From Sphagnum compactum (taxonomy: Eukaryota; Bryophyta; Sphagnopsida; Sphagnales), in NCBI GenBank assembly GCA_965153455.1, contig OZ234501.1:9176001-9240000 (forward strand): DNA of 64,000 bases, read 5' to 3'. The position numbers and the translations under genes are program-made. Shown piece by piece: positions 1 to 13,090 of the stretch; the first letter of the stretch is position 1, and every line of letters begins with the position of its first letter. The notes below the pieces were generated by a model. The model saw only the letters and a program-made list of their open reading frames with translations. It made no database searches and was not told the origin of the DNA.

Positions 1-194
1 TCTAGGAAATGAAATCACTAAATTTAGTTAGTTTTAAAAGCACATGATGGCAAGTAACTTGCCATCACACTTTTGTTGACTTAAGTGAATACTTGAATAG
101 TTGTCATAAAAATGAGAATAGATAGGTTCCATGTGAATATGGGTGGTGCATGTCAAGGATAAAACAATGATAAAATTTGAAGAAGATTAAACAA

Positions 195-430
195 CTTGAT
201 AAACAATGAACAATAATTAAATGATTTTATTTTTTAAATAAGGCATGATGCAAGTTAGGCATGAAATGAACTATGCATACAAAAGACAGAACTTGTGTTA
301 ACAAAATTGAAGGGTGGTGCCTTTTGAACCTTTTATTATATTATTCAATTTTTTTTTTTACAAGATCATTAACTTTCTAGGAGGTTTTGCCAATTAAATT
401 TTTTATACATTTTTATTAAATAACATTTTA
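195..430 (-). repeat. Left LTR-like direct repeat (3' LTR side)
   Basis: This stretch matches 8005-8245 in the same orientation. Shared landmarks include gcatgatgcaa, aggcatgaaatgaa, acaacttgtgtt-like and tgccttttgaacctttt-like blocks, and a later aagatcattaactttcta-like block. Similarity fades beyond about 430, so only part of the LTR is recognisable. With the coding remnants on the minus strand, this would be the 3' LTR. Confidence 0.55.
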
Positions 431-2041
431 GAAACTTATGTCAAACATATCTTTTAGAATATTTCACCAATTATTTTTTTACAAAAATTTACATTTTTTG
501 TAAACTTATTTTATAAGCTAATGGTAGTTACACGTTATAAAAAAAATTAAACACATTTTTCATAGATATTTTTGAAAACTTTTAGAAATTTCCAAACACA
601 TTTTTCATGGATATTTATGAGACCTTTGAAAAAACTTCCAAAATGTTCTTTAAATTTTTTTGAATAAAATAAACTTTTGTTATGGTTTAATGTCCATGAC
701 ATTACCTCTTTTTATAACAAAACATTCCACAAGGAGCATGGAAATGAATCATAATTGAAAAAAATGTGTCACATAGTTTCTATGACGTAAAATAATTGTT
801 GTTTTTGAAGTAGAACATTCAACAATCGTCATAACCAACAATCATAACCAACATATTTTATTGAAAACCAAATTAAAATGGTTGCATGTATTCATTCATA
901 AAACATCCTTCAAATATGACTTTTGAATGGCCTTCATGACCAAGTTCAACTTTGGGGACAATTACTAAACAACTGCAATGGATCCTTTGGCACCTTCATG
1001 GTCTAAATGATTCATTTTGATGTCATTGATGTGATTTCCATGGTTGACATAACCAAAATGTTTCCTTTGGGATATTTGCAATCGAAAGTTTTTATTTTTT
1101 AGATGATGTGACTTCAACCTATTGGTTGTTCATGACTTCACACGAATGATTACAAGATGGACAAAATGGGTTTTCCTTATCATTTATACAATATTTAAGA
1201 ATTTTCAAAATTTTAAAATTGTTTCGTTTGCTTCTATGTGGGCTTGAATATTTTAGAAATTTCTTGGACACGATTCTCAAAATTCTATAAATTTCAAAAA
1301 GGTGATGATTATATTATTAAATAACATTTTGATTTATCATTAGTTTAAATTGAAATGGACATTGTTTATGAAATTATTAAACCTTCCACAATGCATTGAT
1401 TAAGCTAAAAGCAAGTTCCATGTATGTTTATTAACCATGCATCCATGCTAGTGGACTAGGTATTCCAAACATCCATGAAAAATTCATGAATCCAAAAAAA
1501 CATTGACTTCAAAAATTTTTCGGCCATCCATTTAAATTAATGGAGGTGGTTGAATATGTTTCCCAAGAATGGTAGATTCATGAAAAGGTTCAAAAATTGA
1601 AACATGGAATATTGGATGGATTTTCATTAATGTCAAAAGGTGTAATTGAAATGCAACTAGGTTTATTTAGCTAATAATAAGAAATGATCCAAGTTGTTAG
1701 TATGCCAAATTCTTTGAAAACCTTGCAAATTGTAAATTTTGATGAAATACTCAAACTTGATATCCAACTTTATAGTTTGGATGTTAGTTTTAAAGTTTGT
1801 TGCAATTGTGAAATCAACTCACTTCAAATGTCAACCTAGTTTTTTAATAAGTTATTTTACAATTGAATTATTTGTCTTACTTCCTACCAAGGTATCAAAC
1901 CTAAAGTGTCATCCATAATTTGGAAAAATGGAGTGTGATTAGCTAGTGAATGATGTTATATGTGAATTCGACCAAGGGTAAAAGGTTGACCTATTCATCT
2001 TCATGGTAATTGATTGTACATCAAAGGTATTGTTCCAAGAC
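431..2041. other. AT-rich remnant 3' part of the gypsy element
   Basis: No convincing reading frame is present. By position this should hold the end of the LTR and, nearer 2041, the C-terminal part of integrase, but no motif survived well enough to name. Confidence 0.4.
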
Positions 2042-2326
2042 CTAATTCACCCTTTCAATTTGACCATTTGTATGGGGATGATTGGTCAAAGAAAAAATGA
2101 TTTGGATTTTAAAAAACTTGAACAATCCTTTCCAAAATATGGATATGAATTGAGATCCACAATTTGAAACAATGTCTAATGGAAAGCCATGATACTTGTA
2201 TATTTTGTTGAAGAAAAGTTTTTTAACACCTTCATTTGCCACTATTTTAGTGGTTGGGATAAAATGTGCCACTTTTGTCAACCAATCAATCACAAAAAGA
2301 ATAAAGTCAAATAGGATTTGGAACAT
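2042..2326 (-). pseudogene. Ty3/gypsy integrase core fragment
   Basis: The 94-residue open stretch has the typical gypsy integrase core pattern: a first acidic site in VIDWLTKVAHFIP, a KIYKYHGFPLDIVS block, GSQFISIFWKGLFK, and a terminal HPHTNGQIERVN (family form HPQTDGQTERVN). The DDE catalytic triad should have a second aspartate in SDRGSQF; here the sequence reads SNCGSQF, so that aspartate is asparagine. The first Asp and the Glu of ERVN are present. The piece is truncated on both sides and would not be active. Confidence 0.85.
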
Positions 2327-2866
2327 GGGAAATTTGTGATGAAGTCCATAAAAGTAGATGACTATGGACTTTCAAGGACTGGAAATGATTGTAATAAACC
2401 ATATGGCTGATGGCATGGTGCTTTTGCTCACACACACATATCCCAAATGTAGCTAAATTCTTTCATAAACTTCCACATTTGTGGCCACCAAAAATCCCTT
2501 GAAATAAGTTCAATGGTTTTGTTGACTCCAAAATGCCCTACATATGGAAAGTCATGATGTGTCTAAAAGGTGTGTAGTTGTGATGGCCTTGATGGAACAT
2601 TAAAAAATCCTTATAATAAATTTAGGTTTCAGATTCTTCAAAGTCACATATGTCATTTTGTGATGTAAGTGTTATTTTAAATTAGATGTGAAGAAATTAT
2701 TTTGAAGGTTGCTTCATATTTATTTAAGGAACTTATTGTGTATAGGAATTATCTTTTCTATTGACATAAAACTTAGTTATTTCAACTTCAAGAGGATGAA
2801 CTTTTGTTGGTTGAAGGGAATGCGTTTTTGTTTCAGGGTGAATATGAACAACATGATAATGCATTT

Positions 2867-3630
2867 GGGCATATTCACAATCAAGGTACCCAAAAGGATA
2901 GTTTAACAAAAAAAGACTACAAAGGACTATTTTGGATTTTTATTGCATTTACTATTTCATTATTATTTTGGATTGGTGTATGGCTATAACTAGAATGATG
3001 TCATGTTAATCTAATAAAAATATCCAATAAGAGATTAAATACAATATAAATTTCCTTTTGAGTCCTTTAAAATAATTTGAATCCTTGTTTTAATTGTAAT
3101 TTTCATTTTAAAGGAACCAAAAAGAATGTATTAAACAATGCAATTGACTTCCAAAAAAATTCATGGATAAGTAATGCATACATCTATGTTTAGTAATGTT
3201 CATATAATGCATTTGATTAATAAAATAAGATATAAGAATTTTGAATGTTACAAAATGCATCTTGAAAAGGTTCCAATGAAAGTTTTTTTTTTGGCCATTT
3301 TGTTGATTTTTTGTATTCATTAGGCTTAGAATTTGTGGCCCCAAGTGTTGACAACATGTGTAGGAAATTTTCATGCAAGAAAACATGTTAAGTTGTATAT
3401 TAAAACTTATGTATTCATTTTCAACATTTTTGGTTTTTTACCAAAATATTTATGCATAATTACATACACATGTGAAAAACGACCACCACCACTATGCAAA
3501 TTATTATAATCTGAATCATCCAATTTTTCATTTAAATTTATTCCATGTAGAGCTTATATTTGGAAGATAACAAAAACAAAGTCCTTGAATCATGTGTCCA
3601 AAATGGGGTACCTTGATTGTGAATATGCCC
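2867..3630. mobile_element. 764-bp TIR element (MITE-like), copy 1
   Basis: The element begins gggcatattcacaatcaagg and ends with the exact reverse complement; positions 2867-2891 and 3606-3630 form perfect 25-bp terminal inverted repeats. The interior is AT-rich with no coding capacity. A diverged copy in the opposite orientation lies at 53369-54117 and matches along its whole length, with both ends at the same points. It sits inside the gypsy element, so it inserted later. No target-site duplication is obvious (left flank gcattt, right flank gtttgg), so the superfamily is not assigned. Confidence 0.85.
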
Positions 3631-3639
3631 GTTTGGCTT

Positions 3640-4172
3640 CACTTGTTGATTTCCTAGATGATAAATGATTATGAAATTGAAATGGCTAATGAACATGTTC
3701 CATCTTTTTTGGCAACAATTTAATATTCAACCATTCATAAAATATTCAAGGTTTTTGTGGTCAATGTAGACTATGATTATGTGTTACGTTGTTTCAAACA
3801 AGTGTCACCATGCCTCAAATGCATTGATAATAGCCAAAAAAATTTAATCATGAAATTCATAATTTATTTTGGTCATTGACAACTTCCTTAAATGGAATCC
3901 AACATGATGTGGTCATTCATCACTCTCATATTAAGATATCATGGCAACAAAAATGAAATTTAAAACATTTTTTTCAAAAAAAATGGTTTTGATGGGTTGA
4001 CATGAATTAGAATGGGAGATGTGATGAAAACATTATATAAGAATTTGAAAGTTTTCACAACATCTTCATCCACTTGAATTTGTGCTTGTTTGGAAGTTAT
4101 GTCAAAGGGGCAACAATCTTTGAATAATTTTTGATACAAAATCAATAAAAGTTTGTAAATCTCAAAAAACAT
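3640..4172 (-). pseudogene. Gypsy RNase H and RT-RNase H linker remnant
   Basis: On the minus strand, 3960-4172 carries a FDITSKQAQIQVDEDVVKTF-like stretch followed by ITSPILIHVNPSKPF, the usual end of the reverse transcriptase and beginning of RNase H (family form LTSAPVLxxPDPSKPF). Further on, near 3727-3770, translation gives VYIDHKNLEYFM, the RNase H signature usually written VYTDHKNLEYF. Stops and frameshifts separate the blocks. The downstream continuation is cut by the TIR element. Confidence 0.75.
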
Positions 4173-4194
4173 TAAACATCACGGATTGCAGATG

Positions 4195-4510
4195 GGGTTT
4201 GCTAATCAATGACAATTTAAATTGTCTTTGGATCCATTGACAAGCCATTGCCAAAGATGATGTAGCCTAAAAACTGTACTTTTGATCAATGAAAAATACA
4301 TTTATTCAATTTAACACACAACCTTCTTCCTCCAAAATTTGTTGAGAACAAGACGTGCATGTTTTTTATGCTCCTTTTGGTTCTTTGAGAATATCAAGAT
4401 GTCATCCAAATAAATGATCATGAAATCATCTAGGAAATTTCTAAATAGGTCATTCATCATGTGTTGAAAAATTGCAAGGGCATTTGTAAGATAAAAAAAA
4501 TGACATTATA
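4195..4510 (-). pseudogene. Gypsy reverse transcriptase remnant (YLDD box)
   Basis: Minus-strand translation gives LTNALAIFQHMMNDLF, then FLDDFMIIYLDDILIFSK, the RT palm motif; the catalytic YLDD is encoded at about 4401-4412. After it the frame is broken but pieces such as a KLNKCIF-like and FLGYII-like block can be followed across frameshifts. The first half of RT (fingers) is not clear upstream of 4510. Confidence 0.8.
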
Positions 4511-4689
4511 TTTGTGAATGTTTTTGTTTGACCAAGTTATTTAAAAAGTTTTAAAATTAATGGTAAGGGATAACGATTTTTTATGGTGACTTTGTTGAAA
4601 TCACAATAATTCACACACATGCAAAGAGACCCATTTTTCTTCTTCATAAAAAACATTGTTGTGTTTGCACGTGATATATATATCGATTA

Positions 4690-5170
4690 ATATATATATT
4701 ATATTATATGAAGTTCTTGGAAAGATTTTGTTTTCAATGCATTTTTGTCTTCAAAACTCTTTGTTGGGGTGGCATAAATTGTAATAGGTGTGCCATTCCT
4801 TGTTGCTTACAACAAAAACTTACACGTTCCAATGAATATCAATTGAATAGATTTTTTCTTTCGGTGACAATTAATCCTAGAATAAAATTTTCTAACTAAC
4901 CAATCAATATTTGGGTTATGGATTTTGAGCCATGAAAGTCTTAAGATTATTGGATTTGAAGGCGATTTGATGACATTGAACACGAGGTTGGAAATAAATT
5001 TGTTCACATGTATTTTTAAAGGTTGAGTTTCGTGGGTCACATTTTTCGAAACAAAAGGTATGTCCATCAATTACTTCACATGGTGCTAGATTTTTTTTTT
5101 CATAATGGCTTAAGGTATTATTGCCTACCAGAGTCTTCATCAATAAAACATGCCATTGCACCACTATTTA
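4690..5170 (-). pseudogene. Gypsy protease region remnant
   Basis: Overlapping minus-strand reading frames at 4807-5070 and 4916-5164 show an IILRLSWLKIHNPNIDW block. It matches the conserved end of plant gypsy proteases, usually LGLPWLxxHNPxIDW. A preceding PCEVIDGHTFCFEKCD-like stretch lies in another frame, so the region is frameshifted. The catalytic D-S/T-G triad of the protease was not seen. Confidence 0.6.
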
Positions 5171-5576
5171 TTAATGTTTTTATATGTATGATGTGTTTAA
5201 CAATATGTATGTCTATAAAACATACATATTGTGAAACAAGGCACAAGGTTTGGAGGTAGAAATGAACCTTTTGTTTCATGTGAAATGTTATTATCTAGTC
5301 ACAAGGTCCTTATTGAGATTGGACAAATTCATTTTCTGCTTGTATTTTTCAGTAACTATTCAAATCTTGTATGTGTTTTTGTTTGGACATTTTTGTGCAA
5401 CATGCTTAGATTATGCACAATATAAGTAAAGCCTTAGTTGTCATCAACGTTGTTTTTCTTTTTAGTGTGAGGGGCTTGAAATGTGTAATATCAACTTGCA
5501 TAAGATTGTCACTTAACACCTAACCATGGGTTGTAAGAAGTGTGTTTGTAAATGTATTTGTTAATGGCCATGTGTA

Positions 5577-5665
5577 AGATCTCAATCACTTTTCTTGTCA
5601 CCTTTCAAATAAGTTATTATTGCATGCCATGGCTTGAGTGATGAATTCATTTAAGGTGTTCAACT
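5577..5665 (-). pseudogene. Gypsy gag tail remnant
   Basis: The reverse complement reads AKVEHLNEFITQAMACNNNLFER followed by stops. Plant gypsy gag proteins typically have a similar segment before the zinc knuckle (FxxLVxxAxxIDNRLxERR). The match is short and the surroundings are eroded, so this rests partly on its correct position upstream of the protease. Confidence 0.45.
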
Positions 5666-8004
5666 TTGGCATCATGAACATAATTTTTCATGTCATGTCA
5701 TAAACCTTAATGGAATTAATTAATGTAATTTTTTTCATTCCAATTAACATTGCATTCTAATATGTCAAAATTTTGCTCGATCAATATCGATCAATGAAGG
5801 ATGAGATCCTTGTTGTAGGTTTCAAATTTGTGTGTTTACAACTTCTTTTCAATCAATTTCACCAAATGTTATATTAAATTCTCTAAGGAAGGCATCAAAA
5901 TATACCATAATGGCAAAAAAAGTTCAAACAATGGTGTGAACCATGACAAGGCAATTCATGAAAATAATGTCCTATAACGAAAAAACAAAGGTGTAACACA
6001 CACACACACACACACCTTCAATTGCATAAATCATGAGGCAAGCAACTACATGCTACAAGGAAATGCACATCTTGCATCATAGAATTTCCTAGCCAATCTT
6101 TAATAATTAATTTACGAGTACTAAAGGATTAGATCACGTTGACTTCACATTTGTGAACTCCATTGGTACTTTTATGGTAGATCCAAGGTGGCAACCCAAA
6201 CCTAATTTCTAACAAACATGGACTACAAAACATATAGAATGCAACACTGGTGCAACAAAACATAACAGGGGTGCACTCACAATAACATGTACCATAACAA
6301 GTGTAACATTTGTTTGGTTTTTCATGTTTTAAAGTTGTAATTTAATTTGATGTTGAAATGGTAAGATTTGTGTATATAGTTGTATTTTAAATATAGCATG
6401 CGAACATGTGAATTAATTTGAAATCAATCTGATCAATAAAAAATTAACAAAAACACTCATTAAACATTGTAATGTTTGCCTTTAAAAAGTAAAAAACTTG
6501 TAAATGAATTTCATTTTTTTTGAAAATGAATTATTTTGCAAAAATTTTAACATGAACTTTAATAAATAGTATGAAGAATTTTTTTTTGAATTTAAAGGAT
6601 TTTTTCGAAGATTTTTTTCCAAAATGACTAGGAATATTTTCCAAAATGCAATCAAAAAAATATTCAAAAAGTAGGCGGGTGTGTTTTGTGTTATTTCATT
6701 TACACCCAATGGTAACCAAATTGACACAATTCCAAATGACCTATTCATAATAATCCCCACATTAGTAAGCAACACAAAGCCTAAAACTTAGATCACTTGG
6801 AATAGATTTCAAAAGCAATGAACTTAAAAAGGTTGACAAAGTGATGCATAATTCTAGGACATTTTCCAACGTACTCACCCCATAAACAATACCAAATTTT
6901 GGTAATAGACCATCATTTTGGAAATCCCACCCAAGTGGGTTATATTTCCCAACAATAAACCCCAAAAGAATCTCAACCAATAACAAAAATTCCCAACCAC
7001 ATTACACTAGATTTGCCACAAATACCACTCCAAAATCCCTAGAGCCTCTCATCATAACCTTTATTTGTGATGCCTAAAAATGATTTATTTTCATTATACT
7101 AAAGCACATACATAGCGGAAGAAATGTGTGCCTCATATTAAAAAAATAGGTTCCTGACACTGGGTATTCCTCCCAAACACAATGCAAATCTACCAAATTC
7201 TAAAAACATCACAACCAAAATCAAAATGCAAAAGTCCTTCCCTTCTCCAAGGCAAAGGCAACTTATATCAAAAAAAGTTATTGACATCCATTAATAATGT
7301 TCGCCAAAGTCAACTTAGAAACTCCATTGCATCTCTAATAATGAAGAATGACAAAATAAATGACATTTGCATCAAGCACTTTTGTAACAAAACAAATTGT
7401 TACTCATAACTTGCAACAAACAAATCACAAAATAAAATAAAAATGCACAACACCACCCACAACCATTAGTTGACTACCAAAGATTTGTCACGTACAACTT
7501 TCGACAATTGATGACATTGTTTCATTGCCTCAGGTTTTCATCTTCCCCTCATTTTTCATTATAGTCCCATGTAATTTGACTTGGGAAGCACTATTGGGGT
7601 ATCAATTGAGTTGCAAACAAATGAAAAGATGAACTTGTTGAATAAAACTTTGAAATTTTGATCCTGTTTCATTAAACTTCTCGTATATATTGATTTTAAG
7701 TTCCTTGTGGAAGTGGAAAAATGTTAAAAATCTTATGATAGTTCCCATTGGCTTCGTGAAGCTCTTTGATTTGATGTTGTAAGTCATGTACAACTAGAGT
7801 TAAAACTTGAAGTCAATCTACTTAAAATTGGATGTTTATTTCATGAAATTCTTGAAGTTATTGTTGAAGATTATGTAATCTCGTAGCAATCATGACAATG
7901 AAATTTTCCATTGTGATTCACCAAGATGCATAACAAAGCAATAAGGAAATCTCGACAAACTATTAAGAACAAGACAATTTAAAAACTTGAAAAAAAATAA
8001 AGGA
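5666..8004. other. Eroded gag/leader region, no clear genes
   Basis: AT-rich DNA expected to hold gag and the leader of the gypsy element. A (CA)n run lies at about 5996-6015. No zinc knuckle, primer-binding site or usable reading frame could be recognised. Confidence 0.4.
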
Positions 8005-8245
8005 CTCAATAAACAAAAAAATCGACAATGAACAAAAAAAAATGGTTTTATTGCTTAAATAAAACATGATGCAAACTAGGCATGAAATGAATTATAAGTA
8101 CAAAGGTCACAACTTGTGTTGATAAAATTTAGGGGTAATGCCCTTTGAACTTTTTATATATTATCCAATGGAACCTCCTAAAAGATTATTGACCTTCTAA
8201 AAAGTTTGGCAAAATAAATATTTTATAAGTTTATATTAGATAACC
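8005..8245 (-). repeat. Right LTR-like direct repeat (5' LTR side)
   Basis: Direct-orientation partner of 195-430, with matching blocks such as acatgatgcaaactaggcat and acaacttgtgttgataaaat. Given the minus-strand coding order, this should be the 5' LTR side. Confidence 0.55.
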
Positions 8246-9760
8246 CTCTATACACTTTTATCAATTTATTATAAAAAAATTCTAGAATCTTTTAGTAATT
8301 CTACATCTTTTTCCTTACCATCTAGAGGAGGATCTGGGTGTTAATTATTTAAAACAATTACAACATATTGTCCATTTTAACTTTTTGCAAATTTTGGGTG
8401 GAAAATATGACATAACTTTTCCAAATTGAGTGAAATTTTGTTTTCAATGAAAAATGTTCTTTAAAAAAATCAAAATTCTAAAAGCTTAATTATTTACGAA
8501 TAGTTTTGCATGGTATTTTGAAGGTATTTTATGTTTGTCCAAGACAACATGTCTTCCTTCCGCACGTGAAACCATTGTCTTATGTATGTAATTTTGTATA
8601 ACAAATTATGGCATTCACAAGTAACACAAATGTAAATATTTTGTTAGTTGTATTGAGCTCGATATAATTATTGACAATCCACTAAAATGTTTACATTTGG
8701 ACAATTTTAAAAAAATTATCCACATTACAAAATACCTTTTTTTGGGGGGTTAACCTATCTCTATATGTGTTCAAAATGATTTGTACCTGGGTGTTTTATA
8801 AAGTTTTTGATTGAAAATTTTAACGATCAAATGGCATAATGATTAATTTGTTGGCTTTTATGTGGCATTTGCCTTATTCCTTAATGAATGTTGTGGAAGA
8901 CCTGTTATTAATAATAAAAAGACTCCACATACTTACATTTTTGAGTTGTGAATGTAACTTCCTTTGATTGATGATTACATAAGGTATAAGTTATGTGAAT
9001 CCCATTACTTGGTTTTCTTCCCTAATTATGGCCTTCATTTTGCAACTAACCTTTGGTATTTTAGATTGCATAAGCCATTGAAGTACAAATCCATTTTTGT
9101 TCCATTTAAAGAATTGATACACATTGGTGTTTTTCATAACAATGTATAACTTTGGCTAATGGCGTTGTAGGATTGCGGCAATGATACGTAACCCCAAAAT
9201 ATTTGAATTATTACATTTTGCTTGTTTATTTATTTATTTCTATCATCAAGTTGGGTAATCTTCTAATCATTAAAATTAACATATCTTTATTAAGGTTGTA
9301 AAAAATATTACTTGGTTGCTTTTATTTTTTTAATCCATGGATGTGATTCTTTGTGCACTTTATTATTCTTTTTATACTTGACAATTATTAGCCATGTTCA
9401 AAAAGTACTCCCTTCTGAAATAGTTTTTTCCCAATTGTATTTGAACTTAATATGGGAAATTTAGTTCATGAAAATTTCAATATAACTTTCATAATCAATT
9501 TCTCAACTTTCCACAATGAAATGAAATGTGTATGGTGATGGTTGAATTTTAGTAATCATGCAAGACAAAATTAACATTGAGGTTGAATAAAAAGGGATGG
9601 TTATGTATTAATTTGGTTATAATGATGGATGAAAATGGACAATGAATTATAAAAAAATAATTCATTTGATATTAGTGAAGAATGTACATTCATAGATGAT
9701 TTCAATTATCAAACATGAATTATGTTCCATTAAACATCATAATACTATTTTAAAATGAAG

Positions 9761-9798
<38 letters not shown>

Positions 9799-12700
9799 CA
9801 AAAGGTAATATGAATTATCATGATGAAATCAATACATTTTAGTTATGATGATTTTTTGGTTATTGATCCATAAGCCTTCATTTGTATGTTTATATGTTAA
9901 GTTATGAATTTGTATATGTGGTGTTATATATCTAGATCTTGGTTGTCATCCCCAAACATCTTAACACAATAAATACATTTTCAATTATGTGTTTTCAATA
10001 TAAGTTGTTATTATGAAATAAATTGATTTTGATAAAAATATTGCAAAAGATGTTGACAAAAACATATAATGTATTAATAAAAAATTCAAATAACAATTTA
10101 TGAATGTAAGAGAGGTTTGTAACAAATAACAAACCTTGATTCAACAATATGAAAACACATTTTTAATGCATTGCAAATATAAAAATTACCTATGATATGT
10201 AGAAATTACAAATGCCAAAGTTCCTTTGGAACTTATTTGATGATTCAAAAAATGACATTGTGTTCAATTTATTCAATCCACACGATTATGAAATCCAAAT
10301 GGTTATCATGCATTAATCCATCATTTGAACACAATTATGATTGAATATAATTCCATTGATAAGGTTCATGCATCCTTTTGTAAATGGTCGATTTTTGAAT
10401 GCCCCCATTTTTCCCAAGGCTAGGTGCCACATTTGTTTTAAGGCATGGTTTACTTGGAGTCCTTTACTATACTTGGGTTGGTTGAGTAAGAACACCCCCA
10501 ACCATGGCTAATGTGGAAGCATGTCAAAATATTGATTGGGGGTTAGTTGATGGTAGATTAGATAAACAAATATGCTAGCTAGAGGTATTCATTCCTCCGC
10601 ACCATACACATTCCAACCCGCAATGTAACCAAACCCTTGAGCTCTTGCTTTGGTCAATAAAAATCCGGATTTCTTTTTAACTATGATATTATGCTTTCAC
10701 TAAAAGAAAATGCATCCTTGTACACCAAATGTTTTGATTGGATTTGAAATGAATTCACTAGTTCACTGAATGAGGATTAATGAATTGCACTCACATTTTG
10801 TAGTAATGTTTCATTCACACCCATTAAGAATACAACCTTAATTTGTGAATAACTCCTCCACCTTTGTGAACATCACCTTCGCCTCATTTTTTTTTGTCGT
10901 GAACCATTTTTTCCTTTGAACAACACCTTTACCTTTTTTTTGTTTGTGTGGTAAGAATCAATTTTTTTCTTCTAACATTGCTTTTGCATTTGTGATCATC
11001 ACATCCACCTTGATTTTCCCCCAAATGTGGTTGATGAATGGAGACAACCATTACAAGTCCAAATTCAAGTGGGGTTCTTTGTTCATGGACATGGTTGTTT
11101 GTCATTTTTTTGTTTAGAAGAAAAATGATGATTTCTGATTTGAATCAAACTTATTTGGATACTAATGTGCTTTGAATGGTAGAATTTATATTGAAATAAA
11201 AATTGATGTTTTGCATGAAAGTTTACACAATCATCTTACTTATTTTGCTAGTGTGCTTAGATGGGGATGCAATTAATTACTCTTGTTGTGTATGTGGGAT
11301 TTTAATTTGTGAAGTACTTGGGGTGTGAGGAATTTGCTCATGGTTTTTCAAGGTGTTTTCACCTTTAATTTGCACATGTGAATTGACACTAAATTCACAA
11401 TGCATGAACTTGCTTGCCACAAGCAACCTTTGTTGGAGATTCCCAAGCTTTTCAATGCATTTTAACAACATATATTCTTGAACTTCAATATAAATAACAA
11501 GTTCCAACAACATGTTGAAGTCCACAATTGAATGTTAACTAGAGAAAGTTTTGACATTTGGTTTAATCATGAGCACCATGTTTGTTGTTGTTGCTTGTGA
11601 TGATCATAGTTCTTTCATTGCATAATAGCCACCTAGTCATTTCACCATTCATTTTTTTGTTTTGTTTTTCCCTCCCACACTTTTACCTTGATGGCCACAC
11701 CATTAGGTTTTTTCAATGTTTCAAATTATTGAACTTCATGTTTCATTGGAGGTGACAATGTTTTCTTCACCTTTTTATTGAATCATGTAGGCATGTCCTT
11801 TAGTAGTAACCACCAATGGAGGCACACAAATGAATTATCTTTTAAGGTGCTTGAACTCATGGAGTTCAAGTGATTTTTGTAAGGTGTCAGCTAGGTTGTT
11901 TTTCCTTTCATTCAAACTTATAATTACATTTTAAACATCCCTAAATTTATTTTCATTGTGTTTAATCACTCCCCACTTTGATTTTAAACTTTTTGTTGGT
12001 CATTTACATGGACACACATTGACATGCTCATTCACTCGTTCCTAAAATGCCTATGAATGTTCCCCATTCACAATGACAAGGCCATTTTAGACACTTAAAC
12101 AACTCTTGTACAAATGTTGTCATTCCTCAAGTGGTTAAAATTCTTTCTTTTTGTGCTTGGGATGTCACCCTTGTTTGCATTGCATCTTTTGAAGCCATGG
12201 TGGTTATTGATCTCCTTTGGAGAAAATTGTGCAAAAACCCAATTTCAACTCCGGTATGTTGCGAGTCATTGACAAGGTTGAAGGGAAAATTTGGGGGACC
12301 AATAAAATTTATGCTGAACTGGGTTGCTTGATGAGGATGCAATCTGTGCTACAAACACTATCTACTAGACAATGGCATGGTACTTGGCTAGCTGCCATCA
12401 ACATGCCTTCTATGTGCTGTTAAGGTGCTCTAAAGAGTAATTTAAAGGGGGGATTGAACACACAACTGAATGCAAAGTGACCACAAATCCCAATCAATTT
12501 TGGCTAGTGGTTTGAAAATGATACAACTAGAAACATGCTATGAAATGTGAAGGTTTGCTCATTTAGCTCATTTATGTTTCCTTCTAGAAAGACTAGTAAC
12601 CTAAGAAGTTGGAACTGGCATCTGATTTTTACATTAAAACACCAAAAGTTGGAAAACATATAATAATAATGTACTTCATGTTACATAAGTCATAGTAGAC

Positions 12701-12990
12701 TTATGGTTGAGTAATCCTTATCCTATGGTGGGACCATGGGTTGAGGATCTCTCCACTAAAGAAAGTGGTAGTTTAAATCCTCATTAAAGCTCCCACAACA
12801 AATCCCCACCCTCTACTAATAAGTTGTCTTTTACAACTAGAATTAGTTGTCATGTATGCTACTTGCTTCCTTTCCTAGTATTTTTTTCCTTTGCCTCTCC
12901 TACACCTTAAGGATCTGGGAGAATTTTGCCTAAAGGAATTTCCTTGTGTATTTTGGGGGCACCTTATATGTTTGTGAATAAATTTTCCAT
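8246..12990. other. AT-rich intergenic DNA
   Basis: No gene is supported. A (TA)n microsatellite lies at about 9762-9796. Short reading frames on both strands have no recognisable motif and lack codon structure; those near 11.3-12.4 kb may be very old transposon debris but I could not identify them. Confidence 0.5.
9762..9796. repeat. (TA)n microsatellite
   Basis: Uninterrupted alternating TA for about 35 bases. Confidence 0.95.
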
Positions 12991-13002
12991 ACAAAAAAGA
13001 GG

Positions 13003-13090
13003 AGTACCCGCCGGGTATCATGAGACATAATAATGGCCACCCTTTATACCCCCAGTAGCACCTTGGTGGGTGGGTGGGTGGGTGAGCGTT
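13003..13090. repeat. GATACCC palindrome motif and (GGTG)n run
   Basis: gtacccgccgggtatcatga is a near-palindrome recurring at about 14880, 14927 and 17025. It is followed by a (GGTG)n tract at about 13070-13086. Confidence 0.6.

Larger units (their letters stand above)
195..8245 (-). mobile_element. Decayed Ty3/gypsy LTR retrotransposon
   Basis: Read on the minus strand, the window shows in order a gag tail, an aspartic-protease region, reverse transcriptase, RNase H and an integrase core. This is the Ty3/gypsy (Metaviridae) order, with integrase last. Every domain is broken by stops and frameshifts, so the copy is dead. Direct repeats near 195-430 and 8005-8245 are taken as parts of the two LTRs. 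They are diverged, which suggests an old insertion. The outer ends, target-site duplication and primer-binding site could not be fixed. A 764-bp TIR element has inserted between the RNase H and integrase regions. Confidence 0.75.

Noticed and set aside
3108-3386. 92-codon minus-strand frame inside the TIR element
   Set aside because: Not conserved as an open frame in the second copy at 53.4-54.1 kb.
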